Numbered from the stretch's first letter, positions 28,970 to 40,004 are shown. The stretch is 64,000 bases of DNA from Chitinilyticum aquatile DSM 21506 (GCF_000430805.1 NZ_KE387259.1:310001-374000), one strand, 5' to 3'. Numbers and translations are program-made. The notes: generated by a model not told the origin, from the letters alone.

Positions 28970-30964
28970 TCAGCCCAGACGTGCCAGAATGCTGGCCGCC
29001 ATGCCGCGCGCTTCCTGCTTGGTGATCGCCGGGGTGTTCTTGTCGGGAGCCAGGCGCCCCGAGAAACGCACATCCTCAACCGGCATTTCCCTGAGGAAAC
29101 GGCTGGGCTGCGTAATTTGCCATTCGCCGGCGCGGCGGCGCTTGCCGCACCAGGTGATGGTCAGCGTGCGCTGTGCCCGGGTGATGCCGACGTACATCAG
29201 CCGGCGCTCTTCCTCGACGGTGCCGGCCTCGATGGAATTCTGGTGTGGCAGGATTTCTTCCTCGCAGCCAACCAGAAACACATGCGGGTATTCCAGGCCT
29301 TTCGACGCGTGCAGCGTGGTCATTTTCACCGCATCGACCTCTTCCTCGTCGCGCCCTTCGAGCATGGTGATCAGCGCAATCGTCTGGGTAAGTTCAAGCA
29401 GGTCCTTGCCGTCGCGCTCGCCCTTCTTGGCGATCCAGTCGACGAAATCCATCACCGTGTTCCACTTGGTTTCGGCCGGGCGCGCTTCCTCGCTGTCGTA
29501 CAGCCAGGTTTCGTAGTCGATGGCCTTGAGCATTTCCATCAACAGAGGACCAGCCGGCTCGCGTGGCGCGCGGAACTGCATGCGGCCGATGAAATCGGCA
29601 AAATCTTTCAGTGGCGTGTACTGCGCAGCCTGCACCTGATGAATGAACCCTTCCTCGTATACCGCTGCATACAGCGATATATTTCGCTGCTGGGCATATA
29701 CCCCTAGCTTCTCCAGCGTGACATTGCCGACACCGCGTTTGGGCGTCGTCACCGCGCGAATGAAGGCCGGGTCGTCCTTGTCGTTCACCAAGAGGCGCAG
29801 GTAGGCGAGGATGTCCTTGATTTCAGCCTTGTCGAAAAACGACTGCCCGCCGGAAATCTGGTAGGGAATCCGGTGCTCGCGCAGCGCCTGCTCGATGATG
29901 CGCGCCTGGAAGTTGCTGCGATACAGGATGGCGTAATCCTTGAAGTCGGTCTGCGCTTCGAACTTGTGCGCCAGCAGCTTCATCGCGATCAGCTCGGCCT
30001 CGTGCTCCTCGTTCTTGGTTTCGACCACCTGGATCGGATCGCCCACGCCCAGTTCGCTCCACAGGGTTTTCTCGAACAGCTTGGGATTGTTGGCGATCAC
30101 CGCATTCGCACAGCGCAGGATTCGCGCCACCGAGCGGTAATTCTGCTCGAGCTTGATCACGCGCAGCTGCGGGAAATCGTCCTGCAGCGTGCGCAGGTTT
30201 TCCATGTTCGCGCCGCGCCAGGCGTAAATCGACTGGTCGTCGTCACCCACGGCGGTGAACTGGCCCGAAACATTGCACAAGAGCTTCACCAGATCGTACT
30301 GCGTGGTATTGGTATCCTGGCACTCGTCGATCAGCAGGTATCGGAGCCGCGAACGCCATTTCTGCAGGATTTCGTCATTGCGCTCCAGCAGATCGACCGG
30401 CAGGCGGATCAAATCGTCAAAATCCACCGCCTGATAGGCCGTGAGCGTGTCCTGATACTGGCGGTAGAGTCGCGCCAGATGCATTTCACCGTCGCTGGCG
30501 GCATTGCGGATGGCGTCGTCCGGGCCGATGCGGTCATTTTTCAGCAGCGAAATCTGGCTGACCGTCTGGCGGATCAACCCCTTGTCGGTGGTCTGCAGGA
30601 TGTCGGAGAGGATTTTCCAGCTGTCGGCCGAGTCCAGAATCGAGAATTGCGGCTTGTAGCCCAGATGTTTCGCCTCTTCACGCAGGAAACGCATGCCGAG
30701 GCTGTGAAAGGTTGAGACAGTCAGGCCGCGCAACATGGGCGCGGGCAGCAAGGTGGAAACCCGCTCCTGCATTTCGCGCGCCGCCTTGTTGGTAAAGGTG
30801 ATCGCGGCGATATTGCGCGCGTCCATGCCGGCCTGTTCGATCAGGTAGGCGATTTTCTGCGTGATTACCCGCGTCTTGCCGGAACCGGCGCCGGCGAGCA
30901 CCAGGCAGGGCCCGTTCAGGTATTGCACGGCGGCGCGTTGCGCGGGGTTGAGCAGATGCAGCAT
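28970..30964 (-). CDS. rep: ATP-dependent DNA helicase Rep (UvrD family)
   Basis: 664 aa superfamily 1 helicase. The Q motif is LNPAQRAAVQYLNGPCLVLAGAGSGKT with Walker A, Ia is ITFTNKAAREM, II is YLLIDECQDTN, III is VGDDDQSIYAWRGA and VI is RRLMYVGITRAQ. Length and the conserved 1B/2B regions match Rep, which clears protein-DNA roadblocks before forks. Codons 421-437 use many rare codons (CTA, GGG, GTA, CGA, ATA) over an antisense copy of the 47-bp element. Confidence 0.93.
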   Translation of the reverse strand: MLHLLNPAQRAAVQYLNGPCLVLAGAGSGKTRVITQKIAYLIEQAGMDARNIAAITFTNKAAREMQERVSTLLPAPMLRGLTVSTFHSLGMRFLREEAKHLGYKPQFSILDSADSWKILSDILQTTDKGLIRQTVSQISLLKNDRIGPDDAIRNAASDGEMHLARLYRQYQDTLTAYQAVDFDDLIRLPVDLLERNDEILQKWRSRLRYLLIDECQDTNTTQYDLVKLLCNVSGQFTAVGDDDQSIYAWRGANMENLRTLQDDFPQLRVIKLEQNYRSVARILRCANAVIANNPKLFEKTLWSELGVGDPIQVVETKNEEHEAELIAMKLLAHKFEAQTDFKDYAILYRSNFQARIIEQALREHRIPYQISGGQSFFDKAEIKDILAYLRLLVNDKDDPAFIRAVTTPKRGVGNVTLEKLGVYAQQRNISLYAAVYEEGFIHQVQAAQYTPLKDFADFIGRMQFRAPREPAGPLLMEMLKAIDYETWLYDSEEARPAETKWNTVMDFVDWIAKKGERDGKDLLELTQTIALITMLEGRDEEEVDAVKMTTLHASKGLEYPHVFLVGCEEEILPHQNSIEAGTVEEERRLMYVGITRAQRTLTITWCGKRRRAGEWQITQPSRFLREMPVEDVRFSGRLAPDKNTPAITKQEARGMAASILARLG
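29656..29702. repeat. 47-bp element inside rep, antisense to the gene
   Basis: CGTATA left end and ATATACC right end at 47 bp, with inner CAGCGA/TCGCTG arms. The right flank TGGGCATATACCC-CTAGC is shared with the copy at 9949-9995. The Rep protein here has normal length. Confidence 0.75.
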
Positions 30965-31103
30965 GGATGAAAAGCCCGATAGATCAGTGTCTTGCGAGGG
31001 CGCGATTCTAGCACGTGCACAGTGGCAGCGTCCGGTGATTGGCAGGACCGGAAAAGTAGATTACAAATGCAAGCATTAACGACTGCTAATAGAACGGCTC
31101 CCG

Positions 31104-32042
31104 ATGCCCGAGGACGATCTCTTACCGCTGCGCAAACAGGATCTGCAGGTCGGTGCTGCCCTGCCCTATCCTGTCTACGACCGTCAGCGCAAGCTGCTGA
31201 TCGCCGCCGGTGACGTGATCCAGAACGAAAAACAGATCGAAACGCTCACCGCCATCGGCTTTTTCTGCAATCCGCAGTGGAACGCCCCTCGCGCCGCAGC
31301 TCCAGCAGGCGGCGCGCGCGTGCATCGCCCGGCGCCCCCGCCCGAGCCCGAAGCCCCGGACAACGAAGCGCGGGGCGAACGCACGCAGGTACAGAAAACC
31401 CTGGCACAGACCAAGCTGCAGCCTGGCATGGTGGTCTACCTGCAATCGGCCGGCGATGCGCTCAAGCCCAAGGCAGCGGTCAAACTCATCGGCTGGCTGG
31501 AGAAAACGGCGATTCTGGTCAGCGCCGTCGGTGCCAACGGCGCGGTACTGCCGTTTCGCGACGATGAAGTCGTGCAGTTCAAGGCGATTGCCGGCAAGGA
31601 CATCATTTCCTTTTTCGCCCGCGTGGTGAAAATGAGCTACACGCCCTACCCGCTGCTGCATCTGGCCTGGCCGGAACAGCTGCAGATCCACCAGCTGCGC
31701 AAGAGCCTGCGCGTGAATACCCGCCTGATCGCCAGCGCCAGCCGGGCGGCGCCCGCGCAGCCCGGCAATTTTTCAGCGCGTGTGGTCAATCTCTCCGCCG
31801 GTGGTGCAATGCTGGAAAGCGCCGACCCACTGGGCAGCAAGGGCGACGGCTTGCAGCTGGGCATGCGCATCCCCGCGGCGGGTGAATCGCACACCATCAG
31901 CATTCACGCGGTCATCCGCAATATCCATGATCCGGAAATCAATCCGGACGCGCGCGGCTGGGGCGTTGAATTTGTCGATCTGCCAATGGCCGAGCGGCTG
32001 ATCCTCGAACACTACATCTACCAGATGCTGCTGGAAAATTGA
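31104..32042 (+). CDS. PilZ-domain protein with N-terminal extension
   Basis: 312 aa. The N-terminal 60 residues (LRKQDLQVGAALPYPVYDRQRKLLIAAGDVI) recall regions found in HD-GYP companions. A Pro/Ala-rich linker leads to a YcgR-N-like domain, and a C-terminal PilZ domain starts at about residue 205 (QLRKSLRVNTRLIA, then VVNLSAGGAML). It likely changes flagellar or surface behaviour on c-di-GMP binding. It is divergent from rep. Confidence 0.82.
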   Translation: MPEDDLLPLRKQDLQVGAALPYPVYDRQRKLLIAAGDVIQNEKQIETLTAIGFFCNPQWNAPRAAAPAGGARVHRPAPPPEPEAPDNEARGERTQVQKTLAQTKLQPGMVVYLQSAGDALKPKAAVKLIGWLEKTAILVSAVGANGAVLPFRDDEVVQFKAIAGKDIISFFARVVKMSYTPYPLLHLAWPEQLQIHQLRKSLRVNTRLIASASRAAPAQPGNFSARVVNLSAGGAMLESADPLGSKGDGLQLGMRIPAAGESHTISIHAVIRNIHDPEINPDARGWGVEFVDLPMAERLILEHYIYQMLLEN

Positions 32043-32077
32043 GCCAAACCCAGCGCACACCACACCATACCCTGCGG

Positions 32078-32124
32078 CATATAGCGCCACAGCCAAACAA
32101 ATAAAAATCGCTCAAGAACATACC
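32078..32124. repeat. 47-bp element at the convergent end of the PilZ and pxpC genes
   Basis: TATA left core, exact inner CCACAGCCA and ACATACC right end at 47 bp. It overlaps the last 13 bases of pxpC. Confidence 0.65.
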
Positions 32125-33044
32125 CCAAGCGATTTCTGCAAACGGGCCAGCCATTCACGCTGCAGCCGCAAGGCGGTCAGCGCCTCGGCCTGATCGACCC
32201 TGACAAAATGCACGCTCTGTCCGGCACGCCACTGGCCACAGCGCCAGACATCCGCCGCGATCACCTGGGCAATCAGCGGATAACCACCGGTGAGCTGCGC
32301 GTCGGCCAGCAGCACAATGGGCTGCCCGGCAGGCGGCAGCTGCACGCTGCCGGGCAGGACCGGATGCGAGAACAGGCTTTCATCCGTGAACCGCTCCAGG
32401 GCCGCCCCCTGCAAACGAGCCCCCATGCGGTTGCTGGCCGAGTCAATTTGCCAGGCTGTCTGCAGGAAGGTGTGGCGCGCAACGTCGTCTAGCCACGGCC
32501 ATTGCGGCCCCGGCAGGATGCGCACCCAGTCGGCCAGTGCCGGCATGCGGATGGCCCGTCCGGCCGCGCTACGCCCTCCCGGCGCAACCGGCAGCTCGTC
32601 ACCGGGCCGTAGCGCACGCCCCTGCCAGCCACCGCATGCGGCCTGCAGACGGGTACTGCGGCTACCCATGAATTCATCAGCATCAAGCCCGCCGGCAACC
32701 GCCAGATAACTGCGCAGCCCGGCATGTGGCGCAGCAATGTGCAGCTCCTCGCCCTTGTGCAGCACAAACGCCGTCGCCATGGTTCTTGGCCTGCCATTCA
32801 CCCGCATGCTGCACGGCGCACCGGTCAGCGCCAGCCAGTGATCCTGCCCGGCGCGGATGCGCACATTGCCCAGCGTGATTTCCAGCACGGCGGCTGAGCC
32901 CGGATTACCCACCAGCCAGTTGGCCAGCCGGCACGACAGGGGGTCAGCGGCACCGCCAGCGGCAATCCCGGCCTGCATCGCGCAAGGCGAGCCGAGATCC
33001 TGTACCGTGGTCTGGATGCCGGATTTCAGAACGATCAGCGACAT
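32112..33044 (-). CDS. pxpC: 5-oxoprolinase subunit PxpC (biotin-dependent carboxylase-like)
   Basis: 310 aa. The start MSLIVLKSGIQTTVQDLGSPCAMQAGIAAGGAADPLS is diagnostic for the PxpC/KipA family, as are LLADAQLTGGYPLIAQVIAADVW near the end and VPVLPGSVQ-like segments. With PxpA and PxpB it hydrolyses 5-oxoproline to glutamate using ATP. It overlaps pxpB by ten bases. No pxpA is adjacent, so that subunit must be encoded elsewhere. Confidence 0.93.
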   Translation of the reverse strand: MSLIVLKSGIQTTVQDLGSPCAMQAGIAAGGAADPLSCRLANWLVGNPGSAAVLEITLGNVRIRAGQDHWLALTGAPCSMRVNGRPRTMATAFVLHKGEELHIAAPHAGLRSYLAVAGGLDADEFMGSRSTRLQAACGGWQGRALRPGDELPVAPGGRSAAGRAIRMPALADWVRILPGPQWPWLDDVARHTFLQTAWQIDSASNRMGARLQGAALERFTDESLFSHPVLPGSVQLPPAGQPIVLLADAQLTGGYPLIAQVIAADVWRCGQWRAGQSVHFVRVDQAEALTALRLQREWLARLQKSLGVCS

Positions 33045-33745
33045 GATGCCTGCTCCGGCACGAAACGCACGCGGTCCCCGGGTTGCAACAGTGCAACCGG
33101 GTCCCGGGCGGGGTTGAACAGACGGCTGCTGCTGCGGCCGATCAGCTGCCAGCCGCCCGGCGCAGCTTGCGGGTAGATGCCGGTCTGGCCACCGCCGATT
33201 CCCACACTGCCGGCCGGTACGCACAGACGGGGCTCGGCGCGGCGCGGCGTTGCCAGCAACGGATCCATGCCGCCCAGATAGGGAAAACCGGGCAGGAAGC
33301 CGAGGCAATACACCTGGTACTCGGCTGCCGCATGGCGCTCGATCACTTCCGCCGGCGACAGGCCACAGCATTCGGCCACGACATCCAGGTCGGGGCCATG
33401 CGCCCCGCCATACGTCACCGGCAGCAGATGCAGCACGGCACTGGCACGTTCCACCGCTTCCGCCTGCTGCCAGCCCGCCAGCAACAGCTCGCTTGCCTCG
33501 TCCGCCGGGCAAACCAAGGGATCAAACGACAGGCCAAGGTGATACACCCCCAGAACAGGCTGCCAGCCGCTTGCCCGCAGGGCATCCGCCAGCTGCCACA
33601 AGCGCTGCTGGCACTGCAATTGCGGCGGAGTCTGCAGCACCAGCATGCCTTCGCCCACGGGGAACACGATCACGCCGGTGCAGTCCGGCACTGCGGTGTC
33701 TTCCACTATTCGGAATCTCCTGAAAAATGACGACGAAGCATCCAT
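33035..33745 (-). CDS. pxpB: 5-oxoprolinase subunit PxpB (KipI family)
   Basis: 236 aa KipI-like protein. The core YQVYCLGFLPGFPYLGGMDPLLATPRR and VPAGSVGIGGGQTGIYPQAAPGGWQLIGR is almost family consensus. It partners PxpC in 5-oxoprolinase. It is divergent from the HD-GYP gene, and its start region overlaps any upstream start of that gene. Confidence 0.94.
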   Translation of the reverse strand: MDASSSFFRRFRIVEDTAVPDCTGVIVFPVGEGMLVLQTPPQLQCQQRLWQLADALRASGWQPVLGVYHLGLSFDPLVCPADEASELLLAGWQQAEAVERASAVLHLLPVTYGGAHGPDLDVVAECCGLSPAEVIERHAAAEYQVYCLGFLPGFPYLGGMDPLLATPRRAEPRLCVPAGSVGIGGGQTGIYPQAAPGGWQLIGRSSSRLFNPARDPVALLQPGDRVRFVPEQASCR

Positions 33746-33789
33746 ACTGGTTGCTGAGCGCAGCTGACCAGCAAACTACAAAAAACGTC

Positions 33790-35073
33790 ATGATCCTACA
33801 AAGCCAACCCGCTGAAGCCCATTATCTGCACCCTGACCAATTGCAGGTCGGGATTTACATCCATCTTGACCTGGGCTGGATGGATCACCCCTTTGCACTG
33901 GGGAGCTTCAAGATCAAATCGCCGGCGCAGATTGCCACGATCAGGCAGCTCGGCCTGCAGCGCATCCGCTATTCGCCCGAGCAGAGCGACTGCCCGCCCC
34001 TTTCCGAACCAGCCAGCGATGCCGGTCCCGCGCCGCCTCCGCCGACAGAGCCCGACCCCGAGCTGCAGGCAAGACTGGCGGCCAAACGCGAGGCCCAGGC
34101 AAAGGCCGCGCGCCGGCAAGCGCTGCTGCAGGCCTGCGAGCGGGATTTCACCCAGGCCGCGCAAGTCGTCCGCCAGATCAACAAGCAAATCTACTCGCGT
34201 CCGGAAGAAACCGCAGCACAGGCCGACCGTCTGCTCGGCCACATGCTGGATTCGCTGCTGGTGGAAAGCGATATCGCGCTGCAGCTGATGAATGACAAGG
34301 GTGGCAGCGACGAGCTGTATTTCCACTCGCTGAATGTGTCCGTGCTGGCCCTGCTGCTTGGCAAGGCACTGGGCCTGCCGCGCGACGACATCCACCAGCT
34401 CGGGCTGGCCACCCTGCTGCACGACGTAGGCAAAACGCGGATTCCCGATCGCGTGCTGCTGAAAACCGACACGCTCACTCTGGCCGAACGCAAGCTGCTG
34501 GCCCAGCATTGCGAATGGAGCATGGAGGCGGCAAAGGCGGCCGGCCTGTCCGAGCAGATCCAGCGCATCATCCTGCAGCATCACGAGCTGGCCGATGGCA
34601 GCGGCTATCCGCAGCAGCACAAGCTGGCCGATATCGACCCGCTGGCGCGCGTGCTGGTGGTGGTGAACTATTACGACAACCTCTGCAACCGCATCAACCC
34701 GATGGAATCGCTGACGCCGCACGAAGCTCTCGCGCAGATGTTTGCCCAGCACCGCAGCCAGTTTGACAGCCAGATTCTCGGCACTTTCGTACGCAGCATG
34801 GGGGTATATCCACCAGGCTCTTGCATCCAGTTATCAAGCGGGCAATACGCCATAGTGGTATCCGTCAATGCCAGCCGGCCGCTGAAACCCTCGGTGCTGG
34901 TGTACGACCCCGAGCTGCCGCGCGACATTGCCAACATCATCAATCTCGAGCAGGACGACTCGCTCAACATCAGCAAATCGGTCAAGCCCGTGCAACTGCC
35001 GCGTACGGCCGCCGATTACCTGAGCCCGCGCAAGCGCACGACCTACTACTTCCGTCCGAACGAGGAAGGCTGA
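33790..35073 (+). CDS. HD-GYP c-di-GMP phosphodiesterase with DUF3391
   Basis: 427 aa from the ATG at 33790. An upstream ATG at 33727 would overlap pxpB and add 21 residues. The N-terminal DUF3391 reads LQVGIYIHLDLGWMDHPFALGSFKI. A charged helix is followed by the HD-GYP domain: LLHDVGKTRIPD, QHHELADGSGYP, and the late motif GVYPPGS. It lies three bases before a hybrid kinase gene. Codons 338-353 carry a 47-bp element. Confidence 0.9.
   Translation: MILQSQPAEAHYLHPDQLQVGIYIHLDLGWMDHPFALGSFKIKSPAQIATIRQLGLQRIRYSPEQSDCPPLSEPASDAGPAPPPPTEPDPELQARLAAKREAQAKAARRQALLQACERDFTQAAQVVRQINKQIYSRPEETAAQADRLLGHMLDSLLVESDIALQLMNDKGGSDELYFHSLNVSVLALLLGKALGLPRDDIHQLGLATLLHDVGKTRIPDRVLLKTDTLTLAERKLLAQHCEWSMEAAKAAGLSEQIQRIILQHHELADGSGYPQQHKLADIDPLARVLVVVNYYDNLCNRINPMESLTPHEALAQMFAQHRSQFDSQILGTFVRSMGVYPPGSCIQLSSGQYAIVVSVNASRPLKPSVLVYDPELPRDIANIINLEQDDSLNISKSVKPVQLPRTAADYLSPRKRTTYYFRPNEEG
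34803..34849. repeat. 47-bp GGTATA-ATACG element inside the HD-GYP gene
   Basis: Exact GGTATAT left end and AATACG right end at 47 bp. The codons are GTA TAT CCA CCA, TTA TCA and ATA, all unusual for this gene, although the peptide GVYPPGS is family consensus. Confidence 0.65.
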
Positions 35074-35076
35074 AGC

Positions 35077-36999
<1,923 letters not shown>

Positions 37000-37012
37000 A
37001 GCATTCCGGGGA

Positions 37013-38089
37013 TCAGCCCAAGTCAGTCCGGCCGGCATGCTGCGCCAGCGCCCAGGTCACATGCTCGCGCACCAGCTCGCTCGCATCGTCAGCGCGCGCC
37101 TGCAGCGCTGCCATCACGGCCGCACTGCGCGGCGCATTGCCCAGCCCCACGGCCAGATTGCGCAGCCACTGCTCGTAACCGATGCGGTAAATCGGGCTGC
37201 CCGCCATGCGGGCCAGAAAATCGGCTTCGCTCCATGCGAACAGCTCCACCAGCGTGGCCGCATCCAGCCCGTGCCGCACCTGAAAATCGGCCTCCTCCGT
37301 TGTGACCGCAAAGCGGTTCCACGGACAGACCAGCTGGCAGTCATCGCAGCCATACACGCGATTACCGAGCATGGGCCGGAATTCGACCGGAATACTGCCC
37401 TTCAGCTCGATGGTCAGGTAGGAAATGCAGCGACGGGCATCAACCTGATACGGCGCAACGATCGCCTGCGTCGGACAGACATCAATGCAGCGGGTGCAGC
37501 GCCCGCAATGCTCATCGGGCATGGGCGCATCGGCGGGCAGCGGCAGATCGGTAAACAGCTCGCCCAGAAAAAAGAAGGAACCATATTCGCGGTTCAGCAG
37601 CAGCGTGTGCTTGCCACGCCAGCCCTGCCCGGCATTCACTGCCAGCGCCACTTCCAGCACCGGTGCCGAATCGACGAACACGCGATGACCAAAGGGCCCG
37701 ATGCGCGCCGCCAGCCGCTCGGCCAGTTGCTGCAGACGATTGCGCAGCACTTTGTGATAATCGCGCCCCAGCGCATAGCGCGACAGATAGGCGCGCTCGG
37801 CATCGGCGAGGTTTTCTTCCGCAGCGGCGGCGCCGGGCGGCAAATAGGGCAGGAAAACGCTGATCACCGATAGCGTGCCCGGCACCAGCTCGGCCGGGCG
37901 GGCGCGCTTGAGTCCGTGGCGTGCCATATAATCCATCTCGCCGTGGTAACCTGCCGCCAGCCAGTCGAGCAGCCCCTGTTCAGCGTGCGCAAGGTCAACG
38001 CCGGAAATCGCCGCACGCGCAAAGCCAAGCTCGACCGCCCAGTCCTTTACCGTTTTCGCCAGTTCAACATAATCGAGTTCTGCATGCAT
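37013..38089 (-). CDS. queG: Epoxyqueuosine reductase QueG
   Basis: 358 aa, very close in pattern to E. coli QueG: YHGEMDYMARHGLKRARPAELVPGT near the start, and two [4Fe-4S] motifs (CGRCTRCIDVCPTQAI and CDDCQLVCPWNRFA). It makes queuosine in tRNA in a cobalamin-dependent step. Its ATG and that of tsaE on the other strand form one ATGCAT sequence, so the two genes overlap by six bases head to head. Confidence 0.95.
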   Translation of the reverse strand: MHAELDYVELAKTVKDWAVELGFARAAISGVDLAHAEQGLLDWLAAGYHGEMDYMARHGLKRARPAELVPGTLSVISVFLPYLPPGAAAAEENLADAERAYLSRYALGRDYHKVLRNRLQQLAERLAARIGPFGHRVFVDSAPVLEVALAVNAGQGWRGKHTLLLNREYGSFFFLGELFTDLPLPADAPMPDEHCGRCTRCIDVCPTQAIVAPYQVDARRCISYLTIELKGSIPVEFRPMLGNRVYGCDDCQLVCPWNRFAVTTEEADFQVRHGLDAATLVELFAWSEADFLARMAGSPIYRIGYEQWLRNLAVGLGNAPRSAAVMAALQARADDASELVREHVTWALAQHAGRTDLG

Positions 38090-38581
38090 AAGCCCGATGA
38101 TACCGCCTTCAGCCAGGAATTCCTCCTTGCCGACGAGAGCGCCACGCTCGCGCTGGGTGCGGCGCTCGCCACCGCCCTCGCGCCAGGTTTGGTCATCGAG
38201 CTGGAGGGCGATCTCGGCGCCGGCAAAACCACGCTCACCCGTGGCATCCTGCGCGGCCTCGGCTTTGCCGGCCGTGTGAAAAGCCCCACGTATACGCTGG
38301 TTGAACCTTATACAATTTCTAACTTATACTTATATCACTTTGATTTATATCGGTTTAACGACCCGGAAGAATGGGAAGACGCCGGCTTCCGGGAACATTT
38401 CAATCCGGACAGCGTCTGCCTGATCGAATGGGCCGACAAGGCCGCCGGCCTGCTGCCGCAACCCGACTGGCGCATCACGCTGGTTCCGGAAGGCACAGGC
38501 CGCAGAGCACGACTCGACGTTTTCAGCGAACAAGGCAAGGCATGCGCAACAAGGGTATCACTCCACAGCCCAATGAATTGA
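38084..38581 (+). CDS. tsaE: tRNA t6A ATPase TsaE
   Basis: 165 aa. Walker A is GDLGAGKTTLTRGILRGLG, and the family block SPTYTLVEPY...LYHFDLYRF is followed by LIEWADKAAGLLP. It supports TsaBCD in tRNA t6A synthesis. The strongly conserved block (bases 38290-38361) switches to AT-rich codons with three TTA leucines in ten codons, unlike the rest of the gene. It overlaps amiC by 40 bases and queG by six. Confidence 0.94.
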   Translation: MHKPDDTAFSQEFLLADESATLALGAALATALAPGLVIELEGDLGAGKTTLTRGILRGLGFAGRVKSPTYTLVEPYTISNLYLYHFDLYRFNDPEEWEDAGFREHFNPDSVCLIEWADKAAGLLPQPDWRITLVPEGTGRRARLDVFSEQGKACATRVSLHSPMN

Positions 38582-39930
38582 AAGCCCCTGAGCACATACC
38601 CTCAAGGCGCTGGATACTGCAGGCGGCTGCCGCCTCCTTCCTGCTCAGCGTGGTCCCACGCGGCATGGCTGCGGATGGCACACCCAGCGTTGTCGCTGTC
38701 CGCGTCTGGCCTTCCATGGCCTACACCCGCGTCACCATCGAATCCACCGCGCCGCTCACCTTCAAGCAGTTTGCCCTGAAAGACCCCGAGCGCCTGGTCG
38801 TCGACCTCGAAGGCATCGACATCAACAGCCAGCTGCAAAGCCTGGCCGGCAAGGTACTGCCAGACGACCCGTACATCCAGCAGCTGCGCGCGGGCCGCAA
38901 CAAGCCGGGCGTGGTGCGTCTGGTGCTCGACATGAAAACCGAGACCAAGCCGCAGGTCTTCACCCTGCCGCCGGTGGCTGAATACCAGCACCGGCTGGTG
39001 ATCGACCTCTACCCGGCACATCAGGATGACCCGCTGCTGGCTTTCCTCAGCGACCAGGACAAGCGCGACACGCCAGCGCTGACCAAATCCGAAACGCTGG
39101 CACAGAACGACGCCTCCGCCGCAAAGCCCGCAGAGAAACCCAAAGCTGCGGAACGGCCGCAGGCGGAAAAGCAGGCCCAGCCTGACGCGGTTGATCGCAA
39201 TACGCTGAAAGTGGACCGCCTGATTACCGTGGTGCTCGACCCCGGCCACGGCGGCGAAGACCCCGGCGCGGTCGGTCCGGGCGGCACCTATGAGAAAACC
39301 GTGGTACTGGCCATTGCCCGCCGCCTGAAAACCCTGCTGGAAGAAGACCCCAACGTGCGCGTGGTGCTCACGCGCGACGGCGATTATTTCGTGCCGCTGG
39401 GCACGCGCGTCAAGAAAGCGCGAGCCGTGCAGGCCGACCTCTTCATGTCGATCCATGCCGACGCGGCCCTGCGGCAGGATGCCAACGGTTCATCGGTGTT
39501 TGCGCTGTCTGATAAGAGCGCCACCAGCGTGCAGGCGCGGATGCTGGCGCAAAGCCAGAACGCGGCCGACCTGATCGGCGGCGTAAAAATCGACAACAAG
39601 AACCCGGAGCTCGCCCGCGTCCTGATGGACCTGACGATGACCTCGACCATCAACGACAGTCTGAAGCTCGGCAAGGTGATGCTCGGAGAGCTGTCGGACA
39701 TCAACCGCCTGCACAAGCCGCATGTCGAGCAGGCCGGCTTTGCCGTGCTGAAAGCGCCCGACATCCCTTCCGTGCTGGTGGAAACCGCCTTCATTTCCAA
39801 TCCGGCCGAAGAACAGAAGCTCGTCACCGAGGAATACCAGCAGAAAATGGCGCAGGCCTTGCAGCGCGGCATCCGCAAGTATTTCGCCAAATACCCGCCG
39901 CAACCGCGCACGAAACTGGCCAGCAATTAG
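38542..39930 (+). CDS. amiC: N-acetylmuramoyl-L-alanine amidase AmiC (Tat-exported)
   Basis: 462 aa. A twin-arginine signal (IPSRRWILQAAAASFLLSVV) is followed by an AMIN domain (VRVWPSMAYTRVTIESTAPL). After a Lys/Ala/Pro linker comes an Amidase_3 domain: VVLDPGHGGEDPGAVGPGG, SIHADAA and VLVETAFISN with the zinc ligands and catalytic Glu. It splits septal peptidoglycan. The first 20 codons overlap tsaE and carry a 47-bp element. A terminator follows. Confidence 0.93.
   Translation: MRNKGITPQPNELKAPEHIPSRRWILQAAAASFLLSVVPRGMAADGTPSVVAVRVWPSMAYTRVTIESTAPLTFKQFALKDPERLVVDLEGIDINSQLQSLAGKVLPDDPYIQQLRAGRNKPGVVRLVLDMKTETKPQVFTLPPVAEYQHRLVIDLYPAHQDDPLLAFLSDQDKRDTPALTKSETLAQNDASAAKPAEKPKAAERPQAEKQAQPDAVDRNTLKVDRLITVVLDPGHGGEDPGAVGPGGTYEKTVVLAIARRLKTLLEEDPNVRVVLTRDGDYFVPLGTRVKKARAVQADLFMSIHADAALRQDANGSSVFALSDKSATSVQARMLAQSQNAADLIGGVKIDNKNPELARVLMDLTMTSTINDSLKLGKVMLGELSDINRLHKPHVEQAGFAVLKAPDIPSVLVETAFISNPAEEQKLVTEEYQQKMAQALQRGIRKYFAKYPPQPRTKLASN
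38554..38600. repeat. 47-bp GGTAT-ATACC element over the tsaE/amiC overlap
   Basis: Exact GGTAT and ACATACC ends at 47 bp with inner CCACAGCCC. It covers the tsaE stop and codons 5-20 of amiC. It is alignable base for base with the mutL copy, in the same reading phase. Confidence 0.75.
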
Positions 39931-39952
39931 GACGCCCCCTCCATGCAGCATG

Positions 39953-39984
39953 AAAAAACCCGCAGGCACGCGCTGCGGGTTTTT
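39953..39984. terminator. Bidirectional terminator between amiC and the CheY-like gene
   Basis: A 7-bp CCCGCAG/CTGCGGG stem is flanked by AAAAAA on the left and TTTTT on the right. It can stop both convergent genes. Confidence 0.9.
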
Positions 39985-40004
39985 CGTTATCTGCCCGGGC
40001 AAAC

